Numbered from the stretch's first letter, positions 17,545 to 26,527 are shown. The stretch is 45,933 bases of DNA from Rhodospirillum sp. (GCA_021741145.1 JAIOYK010000046.1:1-45933), one strand, 5' to 3'. A program made the numbers and translations. Notes: a model not told the origin generated them from the letters alone.

Positions 17545-18678
17545 CTAAAGAGCCCCTTGGGAAAAGCGGCTGATCGCGAAGGGCGCGATGGGCGCCTGGG
17601 TGTACCCCGTCGCGATCAATTCCGCCATGATATCTCCCACGCCCGGCCCCATCTGGAAGCCGTGGGCGCTGAACCCAAAGGCGTGGAAGGCGTTCTCGGC
17701 CACCTGGGAGGGGCCGATGATGGGAATATCGTCGGGCATGCGGCCCTCGATCCCCGACCAGGAGCGAACGATCTTGGCGTCGCGCATGATCGGGAACAGG
17801 TCAATGGCCGTCGCCGCGGTCAGCCGGAGTTCCGAAAACAGCATCTCCGTGCCGTTGGTGTCCGGATCGGCCAGGCCCCGGCGCCCCCCGCCGATGACCA
17901 CCGTGCCGTTGGGCATCTGCTTGAAGGACAGGGGCCGTCCCGTCGCGCCCACCACGGCATCGCAGAAATGGGGCAACCGGTTGGTGACGAGCATCATCGG
18001 CGCGATGGCTTCCACCGGTGCGGACTCTCCCAATTGCCGGGCCAGTTCCCCGGCCCAGGCCCCCGCGCAGTTCAGAAGCGTCCGCCCCGTGATCACGGAG
18101 CCATCCCCGATCCGCGCCTTCCAGTCCACTCCTTCCCGGTACACCCGGTCCACTCGGGTGTTTTCAAGGAAAGTGACACCCAGGGCACGGGCCTTGCGTT
18201 GGAAGGCGAAGGTGGTTTGGTAGGGTTGGGCGAACCCATCCTCAAGGCTCGCCAGCCCGCCCACGCAATGGTCGGCCACGGCGGGCAAATGATGGCGCAG
18301 CGCCGCCCGGTCGAGGATCACCTCATGGGTGAACCCCCGGGCATTCAGGGTAGCGACCCGCTCCCGATGTTGGTCCAACTCCTCCTCGGTTTCCGCCACC
18401 TTGATCTGCGGCGCCCGCTGGAACCCACAGTCATCGTCCACCAAATCGGTGATGCGGTTCCAGATGCCCATGGAATGTTGGGAGAGGGGCACTTCGTCCA
18501 GGTGTCGCCCCAGGCGGCGCACCCCTCCGGCGTTGACGCCGGAGGCATGGCGCCCCGCCGTGTCTTTCTCGATGACGGTGACGCTCATCCCCCGTATGGC
18601 GGCGTGCAGAGCCGCCGAACACCCATGGATGCCCGCTCCGATCACCAAAAGGTCGACGGCCTTGCCCGGGCCACTCAT
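17545..18678 (-). CDS. FAD-dependent oxidoreductase, DAO family (second copy)
   Basis: 377 residues beginning MSGPGKAVDLLVIGAGIHGCSAALH, the FAD Rossmann motif GxGxxG, and ending with the DAO substrate-domain motifs WSGIEGRMPDDIPIIGP and AHGFQMGPGVGDIMAELI. The middle contains LNCAGAWAGELARQLGE. This is the glycine oxidase/sarcosine oxidase beta-like fold. The start ATG overlaps the preceding TGA (ATGA). An open frame continues far upstream (to 19299), but that part is a shadow of the FAD/BFD gene. It is distinct from the DAO protein at 20427, so the operon has two DAO flavoenzymes. It probably oxidises a C-N bond. Confidence 0.88.
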   Translation of the reverse strand: MSGPGKAVDLLVIGAGIHGCSAALHAAIRGMSVTVIEKDTAGRHASGVNAGGVRRLGRHLDEVPLSQHSMGIWNRITDLVDDDCGFQRAPQIKVAETEEELDQHRERVATLNARGFTHEVILDRAALRHHLPAVADHCVGGLASLEDGFAQPYQTTFAFQRKARALGVTFLENTRVDRVYREGVDWKARIGDGSVITGRTLLNCAGAWAGELARQLGESAPVEAIAPMMLVTNRLPHFCDAVVGATGRPLSFKQMPNGTVVIGGGRRGLADPDTNGTEMLFSELRLTAATAIDLFPIMRDAKIVRSWSGIEGRMPDDIPIIGPSQVAENAFHAFGFSAHGFQMGPGVGDIMAELIATGYTQAPIAPFAISRFSQGAL

Positions 18679-20147
18679 AAGGGCGCCTCCCGGCTGGGTT
18701 CGGGGTCCAGGGTGGCCAGTTCCGCGAGCGCCAGGGGCTTCAGGGGCGGACGAATCCGGTAATAGTCGACGACGTCCGGTGCCTCGCCCCGGGCCTCGGC
18801 GATGATGCCGCTCACCGCCAGACCGCACATCCGCCCCTGGCAGGGCCCCATGCCCGCCCGCAGAAAGGACTTCACCTGATTGGGACCGGGCGCGCCCAGG
18901 GCCACCGCGGCCCGTACCTGACCGGCGGTGATTTCCTCGCAACGGCAAACCAGGGTCTCGTCCGCGGGCGACCGGACCTGGGCCGAGGGGGCATAAAGGG
19001 CCTCCAGGAAAGGCCGGATCGCGGCGTCCTTGGCCAGGTCGGCCAACAGGGACGCCCAGACTTGGCCGGAGGAGACTTGGCCGGAGGAAACTTGGGCGGA
19101 GGAAACTTGGGCGGAGGGGGCCTCGGCGGACGCCGTCCCCAGCTTCTCGGCCACGCGTAGGGCCGCGACCCGGCCCCGCAGGGCCGCGGTGACGGCGCCC
19201 CCGATCCCCGCGCCATCCCCGGCGACGAAGACATTGTCCACCGAGGTCTCGAGATGGGCGTCCAGCACCGGCGTGAAGCAGTGCTGACTGGCGTTCCACA
19301 CGTGGTCACAGCGCAGCAAGCGGGTGACCTGCTGGTTCGGCACCACGCCCTGGTGGAGGGCCACGACGTCGGTCGGCAAGCGATGGGTTACCCCGTTCTT
19401 GGAAAAAACAACCGCTTCCGCGGCGGTCGTTCCCTCGATCCGCGCATCCGAGGCCCCCTTGTACAGGGGCACCCCGGCGGCTTTCAGGCGGCGGATCATC
19501 TTCAGGCCCTTGGCGAGATAAGGCCAAGCCCGAAGCGCGCCGGGCAGGTGGGGCAGGACCCGTTTCAAGGCGCCGGGATCGGAGGTCTCCACCAGGGCCT
19601 TCGGCGGAAAGCCCGCGTCCAACATCTGCACGGCGATCAGGTAGAGCAAGGGACCGCATCCCACCAGGACCGCGCCTTCAGGCACGATCCCATGGGCCTT
19701 CAACAGGATTTGCAGAGCCCCCGCCGTGGTCACCCCCGGCAGAGTCCAGCCCGGCAGGGGCGTCGGTCGTTCGATGGCGCCGGAGGCGATGATCAACGCC
19801 CGCCCCGACACCCGAAAAGAAGCCCCCTCGCGGGAGTAGTCCAGGCCCAGGTCCCGGTCCACGTTCCAGACCGTCGCCTTGGGCAGGTAAGTGGCACCGC
19901 ATCCCCGAAAGGCCTCGGCCAAGGGCGCTCCGGCGGCATACTCCGGTCCCAAGAGGACCCGGCGCTTGCCGCCCGTGGCCTCGATGGCCCGGTAGATCTG
20001 ACCCCCCGGGGCGTCCTGTTCGTCCAGAACCACGACCGAGAGTCCCGCTTTCCGCGCCTCGATCGCCGCGGCCATGCCCGCCGGACCGGCGCCGATAATC
20101 GCCAGGTCATGGGTGGGATTGGGGCTCGTGTTTGGGAATCCGCTCAT
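18675..20147 (-). CDS. FAD/NAD(P)-binding oxidoreductase with BFD-like 2Fe-2S domain (HcnB/OoxA-like)
   Basis: 490 residues. The N-terminal FAD Rossmann motif is DLAIIGAGPAGMAAAIEARKAG with VVVLDEQDAPGGQIY. A second nucleotide-binding segment is AVLVGCGPLLYLIAVQML, and NVFVAGDGAGIGGAVTA is the C-terminal FAD motif. The last ~90 residues carry VCRCEEITAGQVR and GMGPCQGRMCG, the four-cysteine bacterioferredoxin-like 2Fe-2S domain. This is the layout of octopine/nopaline oxidase OoxA, HcnB and D-hydroxyproline dehydrogenase subunits. The start at 20147 overlaps the ferredoxin-like gene by four bases. A 20-residue repetitive linker sits before the BFD domain. Confidence 0.88.
   Translation of the reverse strand: MSGFPNTSPNPTHDLAIIGAGPAGMAAAIEARKAGLSVVVLDEQDAPGGQIYRAIEATGGKRRVLLGPEYAAGAPLAEAFRGCGATYLPKATVWNVDRDLGLDYSREGASFRVSGRALIIASGAIERPTPLPGWTLPGVTTAGALQILLKAHGIVPEGAVLVGCGPLLYLIAVQMLDAGFPPKALVETSDPGALKRVLPHLPGALRAWPYLAKGLKMIRRLKAAGVPLYKGASDARIEGTTAAEAVVFSKNGVTHRLPTDVVALHQGVVPNQQVTRLLRCDHVWNASQHCFTPVLDAHLETSVDNVFVAGDGAGIGGAVTAALRGRVAALRVAEKLGTASAEAPSAQVSSAQVSSGQVSSGQVWASLLADLAKDAAIRPFLEALYAPSAQVRSPADETLVCRCEEITAGQVRAAVALGAPGPNQVKSFLRAGMGPCQGRMCGLAVSGIIAEARGEAPDVVDYYRIRPPLKPLALAELATLDPEPSREAPL
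19060..19119. repeat. Coding minisatellite, four 15-bp units
   Basis: Four tandem 15-base units of the form ACTTGG(C/G)CGGAGGA. They encode an (S-S/A-A/G-Q-V)-type pentapeptide repeat in the linker between the FAD domain and the BFD domain. Units are in frame, so gain or loss of a unit keeps the reading frame. Units differ at two or three positions. Confidence 0.85.
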
Positions 20148-20443
20148 GCCACCTCCTCCGCGACACCGCCCGCCTGTCGACACACCACCATGCCCTCCGC
20201 CACGGGAGTCATGCAGGCTTGCCGATTGGGTTGACCATCGATCTCCACGAGACAATCGAAGCACACGCCCATTTGGCAGAAGGGTCCCCGCGGCGCCCCG
20301 GATATGGGAGTGTCCCGGAAAACGGTTTCTCCCGCCAGCAGCAGGGCCGCGGAAACGCTATCCCCAGCCTGGGCGGTGATGGGCTGTCCCTCGAAGGTAA
20401 AGGTCACGGTGGGGCGCGCCTCTCCGTCAATGCGCTTGAACAT
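20144..20443 (-). CDS. Small (2Fe-2S)-binding protein, HcnA-like
   Basis: 99 residues of plant-ferredoxin fold (Fer2_4-type). After the beta-grasp strands come FCQMGVCFDCLVEIDG and QACMTPV, giving the C-x4-C-x2-C...C cluster pattern. It would pass electrons between the two flavoproteins, or from them to the respiratory chain. It overlaps the DAO gene upstream by 17 bases and the FAD/BFD gene downstream by 4, so translation is coupled. GAGGAGG lies just before the ATG. Confidence 0.88.
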   Translation of the reverse strand: MFKRIDGEARPTVTFTFEGQPITAQAGDSVSAALLLAGETVFRDTPISGAPRGPFCQMGVCFDCLVEIDGQPNRQACMTPVAEGMVVCRQAGGVAEEVA

Positions 20444-21542
20444 GGAACCTCCTCACGGAGAACATGGACATCTCCTCGTCGAAACGGCCCCGGGCGATCA
20501 TTGGCGCCAAGGCCATGGCATGGGCGCCAGCCAGGGTCACGCCGGAATGGCAATTGACCGTGAAGGCGCCGGGATAGGTTTCGGATTGGTCGTAGATGGG
20601 AAAACCGTCGTCGGTCATGACTCGCAGAGCCGCCCAGGAGCGCACCACCCGCAGGTCCTTCAGGTATGGAAAGGTCCGGATGGCGCGGGCGGCGATATCA
20701 GCCATGATCCCGGCCCGGGACGTGGTATCGAACCCGGCATGTTCATGGCTGTCCCCCAGCAGGAAGGAGCCTTCCTCGGTCTGGCGGACGAAGGTGGTGG
20801 GCAGGGACAGGCGAGGCCCGGTCCGCTCCGTGACCAGGATCTGGCCCTTCAGCGGCCAGACCGGGATGTCCAGGCCGACCATGGGACCCAAGACCCGATT
20901 TCCCAGGCCCGCGGCAAGCACGACCTTATCCCCGTGCACCTCGCCCCGATCCGTTTCCACCCGGAAGCCGGACGCCAACGGAACAATGGCCTTGACCCGG
21001 GACTTCGGCCGGTAGACGCCGCCCCGCGCCTCCAATCCGGCGTGCAGAGCCCGCAACAGATAGAGCGGGCTGGCATGGCCGTCGTGGGGGCTCCAGCTTC
21101 CGCCGATCACATCCGGCCCGAGACCGGGCGCCAGCGCTTCCAGGTCCGCCCGGTCGAGCAACTTGGCCCCGTAGTCCGCGGCGCCATGCACATTGTGCAT
21201 GCGGTGGATCAGGGCGGCGTGGCTCTCCATGGCCTCCTCGGACAGGCAGAGATGGAGACCTCCGGCCTTGTGGTAGTTGGTCTCCACCCCGGTCTCGGAC
21301 AGCAGGTCCGCGCTAAAGTCCGGCCACAGGTCCGCCGACAGGCGGGTCCAGCGGGCGTAGCCCGGCAAGCCGTCGCCCTTGGACTGGACCCAGACCAATC
21401 CGAAATTGCCGCGGGAGGCCCGATAGGCCACATCCCCTTCGTCCAAAACGGTGACCGAGCATCCGTCCCGGGTCAGTCCATAGGCCAGGGCGGAAGCGAC
21501 CAGGCCGCCGCCAATGACCACCACATCGGATCCCCCGCTCAT
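20427..21542 (-). CDS. FAD-dependent oxidoreductase, DAO family (HcnC/OoxB-like)
   Basis: 371 residues with the N-terminal FAD motif DVVVIGGGLVASALAYGLTRDG and a typical DAO C-terminus (RSWAALRVMTDDGFPIYDQ, FTVNCHSGVTLAGAHAMALAPMI). In the middle, KVVLAAGLGNRVLGPMVGLDIPV is characteristic of the family. With the 2Fe-2S and FAD/BFD subunits it forms the three-subunit set seen in opine oxidases, HCN synthase and D-hydroxyproline dehydrogenase. This is probably the catalytic subunit that oxidises the substrate amine. It is translationally coupled (ATGA) to the permease gene. Confidence 0.87.
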   Translation of the reverse strand: MSGGSDVVVIGGGLVASALAYGLTRDGCSVTVLDEGDVAYRASRGNFGLVWVQSKGDGLPGYARWTRLSADLWPDFSADLLSETGVETNYHKAGGLHLCLSEEAMESHAALIHRMHNVHGAADYGAKLLDRADLEALAPGLGPDVIGGSWSPHDGHASPLYLLRALHAGLEARGGVYRPKSRVKAIVPLASGFRVETDRGEVHGDKVVLAAGLGNRVLGPMVGLDIPVWPLKGQILVTERTGPRLSLPTTFVRQTEEGSFLLGDSHEHAGFDTTSRAGIMADIAARAIRTFPYLKDLRVVRSWAALRVMTDDGFPIYDQSETYPGAFTVNCHSGVTLAGAHAMALAPMIARGRFDEEMSMFSVRRFHVQAH

Positions 21543-22339
21543 CGGGCGCCCTCCCCCATCAGCAGGCGATCCAGTCCATAAAGGCGGTCGAGCACCACCA
21601 TCAACAGGACAGTGAAAAGGATCACCACCGTGGAAATCGACGCCACAAGGGGATCGGTGGTCTGGGTGATATGGGAGAACAGACGCACGGGCAGGGTGGT
21701 CGTGGAGGGATTGACGATAAAGACGGTCACGGTGAGCTCATCGAAGCTGGTGATGAAAGCGAGCACCCAGCCGCCCACCACGCCGGGCAGGATCAGAGGA
21801 AGGGTGACGCGGCGGAAAACGGTCCAATCCGATGCGCCCAGGGAAATCGCGGCCTTTTCCAGGGAGCGGTCGAGGCCCGCCACGGAGGCCAGAACCAGAC
21901 GCAGGATGAAGGGCGTGATGATAATGGCGTGGCACAACACCAAACCCACGAAGGTCCCATTGATGTCGAACAGGCTCAGGAAGCGCAGAAAGGCAATTCC
22001 CAGGACCACCGTCGGCACGGTCAGGGGCGACAGGAACAGGGCCTGCATCCCCTCCCGACCGGCAAAGCGACCCCGTCCGATGGCCAGCGCCGCGGGAACG
22101 GCGAAGGCCGTCGCCAGCGTGGCCGAGACCACGCCCAGCTCCAGGCTGATCCAGGCGGCCTCGATGAAGTCCGGGTTGTCCAGAATGGCCTGGAACCACC
22201 GGAAGGACAGGCCGCTGGGCGGGAATTCCAAATAGCCTTCGGGGGTGAAGGCCACGCCGATGACCACCACCAGGGGCGCCACCATGAACAGGGCGAAGAT
22301 CCCGTTGAAGACTAGGGCGAAGGCACCGTTGCGTCTCAT
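21539..22339 (-). CDS. ABC transporter permease, PotC-like
   Basis: About 266 residues with six hydrophobic segments. The first is GAFALVFNGIFALFMVAPLVVVIGV, and the family EAA loop is SLEKAAISLGASDWTVFRRVTLPLILPGVV. This is a binding-protein-dependent inner-membrane permease of the spermidine/putrescine (PotC/PotI) type. Its ATG overlaps the TGA of the first permease. It forms the membrane channel with that gene and the ATPase. The open frame upstream to 22444 lies inside the other permease and is not used. Confidence 0.9.
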   Translation of the reverse strand: MRRNGAFALVFNGIFALFMVAPLVVVIGVAFTPEGYLEFPPSGLSFRWFQAILDNPDFIEAAWISLELGVVSATLATAFAVPAALAIGRGRFAGREGMQALFLSPLTVPTVVLGIAFLRFLSLFDINGTFVGLVLCHAIIITPFILRLVLASVAGLDRSLEKAAISLGASDWTVFRRVTLPLILPGVVGGWVLAFITSFDELTVTVFIVNPSTTTLPVRLFSHITQTTDPLVASISTVVILFTVLLMVVLDRLYGLDRLLMGEGAR

Positions 22340-23202
22340 TGAAGGGCCTCCCCATGGCGGCGTTCGACCAAACGGGTCCAGGCCACCATGATGGTCATGA
22401 TCGACACCAACAGCAGTACGGCGATGGCCGCGCCCAAGGGCCAATTGAGGGTATTCAGGAACTCGTCATAGACGGTGGTGGAGACCACCTTGACCCGGCG
22501 CCCGCCCAGGATGGCCGGCGTGGCGAAGGCGCTGGCCGACAGGGAAAAGACGATCAGGGAGCCCGACAGGATCCCCGGAACGCATTGGGGCAAAACCACA
22601 CGCAGGAACACGGTCACGGGCCCAGCTCCCAGGGATTCCGCGGCCCGTTCACTATCCGGATCCTGGCGCTGGAGCGATGCCCAGACCGCCAGGATCATGA
22701 AGGGGATCATCACATGGGTCAGCGCCAGCACGATCCCGCCGGAGGTGTACATCATCTTCAGGGGGCGCTCGATCAGCTCCATCCGCGTGAGCAGATCATT
22801 GATGACGCCCTTGTTGCCCAACAGAATCGCCCAGCCCAGGGTCCGCACGACCACGGAAATGAGCAATGGCCCCAGGACCACGAGCAGCATCATCGACCGC
22901 CAGAGGGGTCCCATGCGGTGGATGAAATAGGCCTCTGGCACCCCCAACAGCACGCACAGAACCGTGGTGCCCAGGGCGATCAGGAAGGTGCGCAGAAAGA
23001 TCTCATAGAAGTATCCGTCGCCCAAAATCTCGATGTAATTGGACAGACCAAGGGTGTCCGAAATCCCACCGTAGAAAGAGAACTCCCGAAAACTGAGGAG
23101 CACCGTCATGACGATAGGCGTCACCAGAAGGGAGGCGAAAAGCGCCAGGGCCGGACCACTGAGCAGCCAGGGCCGGGCGGCGGAGGAAGAGAAGACGCTC
23201 AT
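22336..23202 (-). CDS. ABC transporter permease, PotB-like
   Basis: About 288 residues beginning MSVFSSSAARPWLLSGPALALFASLLVTPIVMTVLLSF, with five further hydrophobic helices. The EAA loop is DSERAAESLGAGPVTVFLRVVLPQCVPGILSG. It is the PotB/PotH-type partner of the downstream permease. The start ATG overlaps the ATPase stop (ATGA), and the longer upstream frame would lie inside the ATPase. Confidence 0.9.
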   Translation of the reverse strand: MSVFSSSAARPWLLSGPALALFASLLVTPIVMTVLLSFREFSFYGGISDTLGLSNYIEILGDGYFYEIFLRTFLIALGTTVLCVLLGVPEAYFIHRMGPLWRSMMLLVVLGPLLISVVVRTLGWAILLGNKGVINDLLTRMELIERPLKMMYTSGGIVLALTHVMIPFMILAVWASLQRQDPDSERAAESLGAGPVTVFLRVVLPQCVPGILSGSLIVFSLSASAFATPAILGGRRVKVVSTTVYDEFLNTLNWPLGAAIAVLLLVSIMTIMVAWTRLVERRHGEALQ

Positions 23203-24260
23203 CCCTGGACCTCCACCGGCAGGATCCGCAGATGTTCCGGCTTCCAGGACAGGTGCACGGTCTCCCCCGGCTCGGCTTCTCGACGCCCCCGATTGCGGCG
23301 GCAGATCATCAATTCGCCCAGGGGCGTGTCCACGCGGAACAGCCATTGATTGCCCAGAAAGATCCGCTCGGACACAATTCCGGAGACCAGGGCCTCGTCG
23401 GCCTCGACCAGATCGATCCGTTCGGGGCGCAGACAGACCTCCACGGGACCGGGAATGTGGTGGGCGACCGGGCCATCCAGAATGAGACCTTCACGGCGGA
23501 AGCGCGACCCGCTCTCGGTGGTCTCCAACAGGTCACCGCGCAGGGTGTTGGTCTTGCCAAGGAAGCCGGAGATGAAGGTGGATCGGGGACCTTCATAGGC
23601 TTCGAAGGGCGTATCCACCTGTTCCAGACGTCCCTGGCGCATCACCGCCACGCGATCGCTCAAGGCCATGGCCTCGTCCTGGTCATGGGTGACCAGCAAG
23701 GTGGTGACTCCGGCTTCCTTGTGGATGCGGCGCAGCTCCAGACGCATCTCGTCGCGCAGCTTGGCGTCCAGGTTGGACAGGGGTTCGTCGAGCAACAATA
23801 GCTCGGGCTGAATGACCAAGGCCCGTCCCAGGGCGACGCGCTGGCGCTGGCCGCCGGACATGGCCTGGGGGTGACGATCGGTCAAATGGGACAAGTGCAC
23901 CAGGTCCAGCGCCTCGGCGACCCGGCGTTTGCGCTCGGCCTTGGGAACCTTCCGCATTTCCAGGCCAAAACCGACGTTTTCCGCGACGGTCATATGGGGG
24001 AACAGGGCATAGGTCTGGAAGACGATCCCCAACCCCCGGGCCCGGGCGGGAATGGCGGCGAGGTTCTTGCCGTTGAGGATCATCGACCCGCTGGTGGGGT
24101 TTATGAAGCCGGCGATCATTTGCAGGGTCGTGGTCTTGCCACAACCCGATGGACCAAGCAGGGAGACGAACTCCCCCTTCGCCACGGAGAGGGAAAAATC
24201 CTCGACGGCGGATATGTCGCCGAAGCGTTTGGTCAAGGACCGGAGGTCTAGGAAGGACAT
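23199..24260 (-). CDS. ABC transporter ATP-binding protein, PotA-like
   Basis: About 353 residues. Walker A is LLGPSGCGKTTTLQM, signature MSGGQRQRVALGRAL, Walker B LLLLDEPLSNLDAKLR and switch His VTHDQDEA. The C-terminal ~110 residues are the TOBE_2 regulatory domain (VCLRPERIDL, GNQWLFRVDTPLG). This is the polyamine/Fe3+/opine-type MOI ATPase that powers the two permeases. I use ATG 24260; an upstream TTG at 24278 would add six residues. Confidence 0.92.
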   Translation of the reverse strand: MSFLDLRSLTKRFGDISAVEDFSLSVAKGEFVSLLGPSGCGKTTTLQMIAGFINPTSGSMILNGKNLAAIPARARGLGIVFQTYALFPHMTVAENVGFGLEMRKVPKAERKRRVAEALDLVHLSHLTDRHPQAMSGGQRQRVALGRALVIQPELLLLDEPLSNLDAKLRDEMRLELRRIHKEAGVTTLLVTHDQDEAMALSDRVAVMRQGRLEQVDTPFEAYEGPRSTFISGFLGKTNTLRGDLLETTESGSRFRREGLILDGPVAHHIPGPVEVCLRPERIDLVEADEALVSGIVSERIFLGNQWLFRVDTPLGELMICRRNRGRREAEPGETVHLSWKPEHLRILPVEVQG

Positions 24261-24311
24261 CGCCTTGGGAATCCCCAACTGCTGGAAGCGAGAATAGGAC
24301 AGAACGGAACC

Positions 24312-24336
24312 GGACCGGCGCGATCCACACCGGTCC
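24312..24336 (-). promoter_or_regulatory. Intra-operon stem-loop after the binding-protein gene
   Basis: A perfect 7-bp inverted repeat GGACCGG / CCGGTCC with an 11-base loop lies in the 99-base gap between the substrate-binding gene and the ATPase gene, and no T-run follows. Such hairpins commonly protect the upstream message or partly attenuate, giving excess binding protein; that role is inferred. Confidence 0.5.
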
Positions 24337-24359
24337 AGAATCCGGGTGGGGAGCGCCGA

Positions 24360-25394
24360 TTAGCGCTCCACCTCGTGCGACCAGCGTTTGGTCCATTCTT
24401 CCCGGGCCGGGTTGATGACGTCCCAGTCGACGGCGACCAGCTTGGCGATCTGCTCGGGACCGTAGGGCAGGACGGCGGCCAGGTTGTCGGGTAGAACCGC
24501 CTTCTTGTTCACCGGACCGGAGCCCATGGCATCGGCGAGGCGGACCTGGATCTCGGGCTCGAGAAGGTATTGGACGAAGGCCTGGGCCTCCTCGGACACG
24601 TCGCTTTCAACGACCGGACAGGTGGCCAGCATCAGGGCCACGGCGCCTTCCTCGGGATAGGCGAACTTGGCGGGGAAGCCGGTATCGGCGAGGGATTTCG
24701 TGCGGCCCGACCCCCAGATGGACAGGGCGATTTCCTTGGACTGGAACAATTCGGACATCTTGCCGGAAGAGGGTTCGAAGACCAGGACGTTGGGCGCCAC
24801 GTCGTCGGCCATGGCCTTGAAACCGGGATCAATGTCTTTTTCTCCGCCCCCGTTCAGCCGCGCCATCATCACCAGGACGTGCAGGCCATAGGTGTTCGAA
24901 ATGGGCGGAATGGACAGGATCTGGTCATATTTGGGATCCGTCAGGTCCTTCCAGCTCTTGGGCGGATCCCAGCCCTCTTTCTCGAACCATTCGGTATTGT
25001 AGGTGAACCCCGTGGCCACGAAGCCAAAACCGATGGAATTGGGACCCAGCTTGGCGATGTCGTAAATATCATCGGGCTGGGCGAGGGCGGCCATGGGCGC
25101 GCAGAAACCAAGGGCATTGGCCTGGTACATGGGGCCGTCGTCCAGGATCACCACATCCAGTTCCTGATTGCCCTTCTGCGCCTGCAACCGAGCGAGATTT
25201 TCCGTCGAGTTCCCCGAGACGAACTGAACCGTCACGTCATGCTGCTTTTCGAACTCAGGAATAATCAATTCCTTCATCAGTGTTTCAAATGACCCACCGT
25301 ATCCACCAACCGTCAGAACTTTATCCTGAGCGTGGGCCACATTTATCGCCACGAAAGACACACCCGCGAGTGCGGCCGCGATTACTTTCCTCAT
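24360..25394 (-). CDS. ABC transporter periplasmic substrate-binding protein, PotD-like
   Basis: 344 residues. The signal peptide is MRKVIAAALAGVSFVAINVAHA, with predicted cleavage before QDK. The mature part begins VLTVGGYGGSFETLMKELI and contains IIPEFEKQHDVTVQFVSGNSTENLARLQA and FATGFTYNTEW-like segments, typical of extracellular solute-binding family 1/8 proteins for polyamines, opines or related cationic amines. It is the first gene of the nine-gene operon and divergent from the LysR regulator. GAGAGG lies about ten bases upstream of the chosen ATG. Confidence 0.9.
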   Translation of the reverse strand: MRKVIAAALAGVSFVAINVAHAQDKVLTVGGYGGSFETLMKELIIPEFEKQHDVTVQFVSGNSTENLARLQAQKGNQELDVVILDDGPMYQANALGFCAPMAALAQPDDIYDIAKLGPNSIGFGFVATGFTYNTEWFEKEGWDPPKSWKDLTDPKYDQILSIPPISNTYGLHVLVMMARLNGGGEKDIDPGFKAMADDVAPNVLVFEPSSGKMSELFQSKEIALSIWGSGRTKSLADTGFPAKFAYPEEGAVALMLATCPVVESDVSEEAQAFVQYLLEPEIQVRLADAMGSGPVNKKAVLPDNLAAVLPYGPEQIAKLVAVDWDVINPAREEWTKRWSHEVER

Positions 25395-25539
25395 CACCAA
25401 TTCCTCTCAATCTTTTCGTTGCCCACGCAATTCAGTGAACACCCAGATTGAAGAACAATTGAAACCCGATCTCAAATCATATTAATTGGTTTGGGTATTC
25501 CAAAACCTTATACCCTCGAATTCGGAAGGACCTCGGACC
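25395..25539. promoter_or_regulatory. Divergent LysR-regulated intergenic region
   Basis: 145 AT-rich bases between the binding-protein gene and the LysR gene. Two inverted repeats stand out: ATTG-AAGAA-CAAT (25447-25459) and GGTTTGG-GTATT-CCAAAACC (25488-25507, one bulge). Both resemble LysR-type boxes, and the second would overlap the regulator's own promoter, as in autoregulation. No clean -35/-10 pair was assigned. Confidence 0.55.
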
Positions 25540-26472
25540 GTGGCGAAACCCAACATCCGGCAGATCGAGGCGTTCAACGCGGTGATGCGTGCCGGGTCGG
25601 TGACCCGGGCGTCGGAGGCCTTGCATGTCAGCCAACCCGCGGTCACCAAATTGCTGCAGGCTTTCGAGGATTCCTGTGGGTTTCCCCTGTTCAACCGGAA
25701 CACGGGACGACTCATTCCCACGCAGGAAGCCCGCCAGCTTCACACCGAAACGGAGCGGTTGAGCACGGCGGTCCTGCGGATCGAGAAGACGGCCCGGGCC
25801 ATCCGTGACCTGGAACGGGGCGAGGTCTCGGTGGTGGCGTTCCCCGCCATTTCCATGCAGTTGATTCCCCGAACGGTGGCGGACTTCATGCGCGATCGAC
25901 CAGACCTAAGGGTGTCCCTTCTCACCCGCACATCCCCCAGCATCGGGGACTCCGTGATCACCGGGTCCGCGGATTTCGGTCTGTCCTTGCGGTCGTCGGA
26001 AGCATCGTCCCTCCATTGCGAGGTCTTTTCGAGAACCACCATGGTTTGCGGTCTGAACCGGAACCATCCGCTGGCCGAAAAGCCCGTGATCCCGCTCGAG
26101 GATTTGCAAGGGGAGCCCCTGATCGCCCTGGGGCGAAACGACCTGTCCCAAGGAGCCATCGAAGCGGCCTTCAACCGACGGGGGGTCTCGATGCATACCG
26201 TCGCGGAAGTGCAAATGGCCGAGGCGGCCTGCGCCATGGTCGCCATGGGCCAGGGGATCACCATTGTTCCCTCGGTGGTCACGGTCGGCCCCATGGCGCC
26301 CAACATGGTCTTCCGCCCCCTGGATCAGGAGATCCCAATGAGCATCTGGAAGATCACCTCCCTCCTGACCGAGCAATCCATCCTCTCGGTCCGCCTGATG
26401 GGAGCCATCCGTCTGGCTCTGGAGGAGGTGGAGGCCTCTCTCGCATCCCCATTCCTCGCCCGACACCGGTAA
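25540..26472 (+). CDS. LysR-family transcriptional regulator
   Basis: About 310 residues. The N-terminal winged helix-turn-helix reads IRQIEAFNAVMRAGSVTRASEALHVSQPAVTKLLQAFEDSCGFPLFNR. It is followed by a type 2 periplasmic-binding-like effector domain (VSVVAFPAISMQLIPRTVADF). I choose GTG 25540 (VAKPNIRQIEAF), with GGAAGGA nine bases upstream; the upstream TTG frame is less likely. It is divergent from the ABC/oxidase operon and very probably controls it in response to the imported compound. Confidence 0.9.
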   Translation: MAKPNIRQIEAFNAVMRAGSVTRASEALHVSQPAVTKLLQAFEDSCGFPLFNRNTGRLIPTQEARQLHTETERLSTAVLRIEKTARAIRDLERGEVSVVAFPAISMQLIPRTVADFMRDRPDLRVSLLTRTSPSIGDSVITGSADFGLSLRSSEASSLHCEVFSRTTMVCGLNRNHPLAEKPVIPLEDLQGEPLIALGRNDLSQGAIEAAFNRRGVSMHTVAEVQMAEAACAMVAMGQGITIVPSVVTVGPMAPNMVFRPLDQEIPMSIWKITSLLTEQSILSVRLMGAIRLALEEVEASLASPFLARHR

Positions 26473-26527
26473 CGGGGTATCGTCCCGTCGGCCCCCCCAG
26501 GACCCTGTTCCCCCGAAAGCGCCTAGG

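Noticed and set aside
18679-19299. A ~200-residue N-terminal extension of the second DAO gene, rich in Gly/Arg/Pro.
   Set aside because: It is a shadow of the FAD/BFD gene on the same strand; the real start is the ATGA-coupled ATG at 18678.
18675-21542. Assignment of the flavoprotein set as hydrogen cyanide synthase HcnABC.
   Set aside because: Subunit layout is shared with octopine/nopaline oxidase and D-hydroxyproline dehydrogenase, and an amine importer and RidA are co-transcribed. Cyanide production cannot be inferred from family membership.
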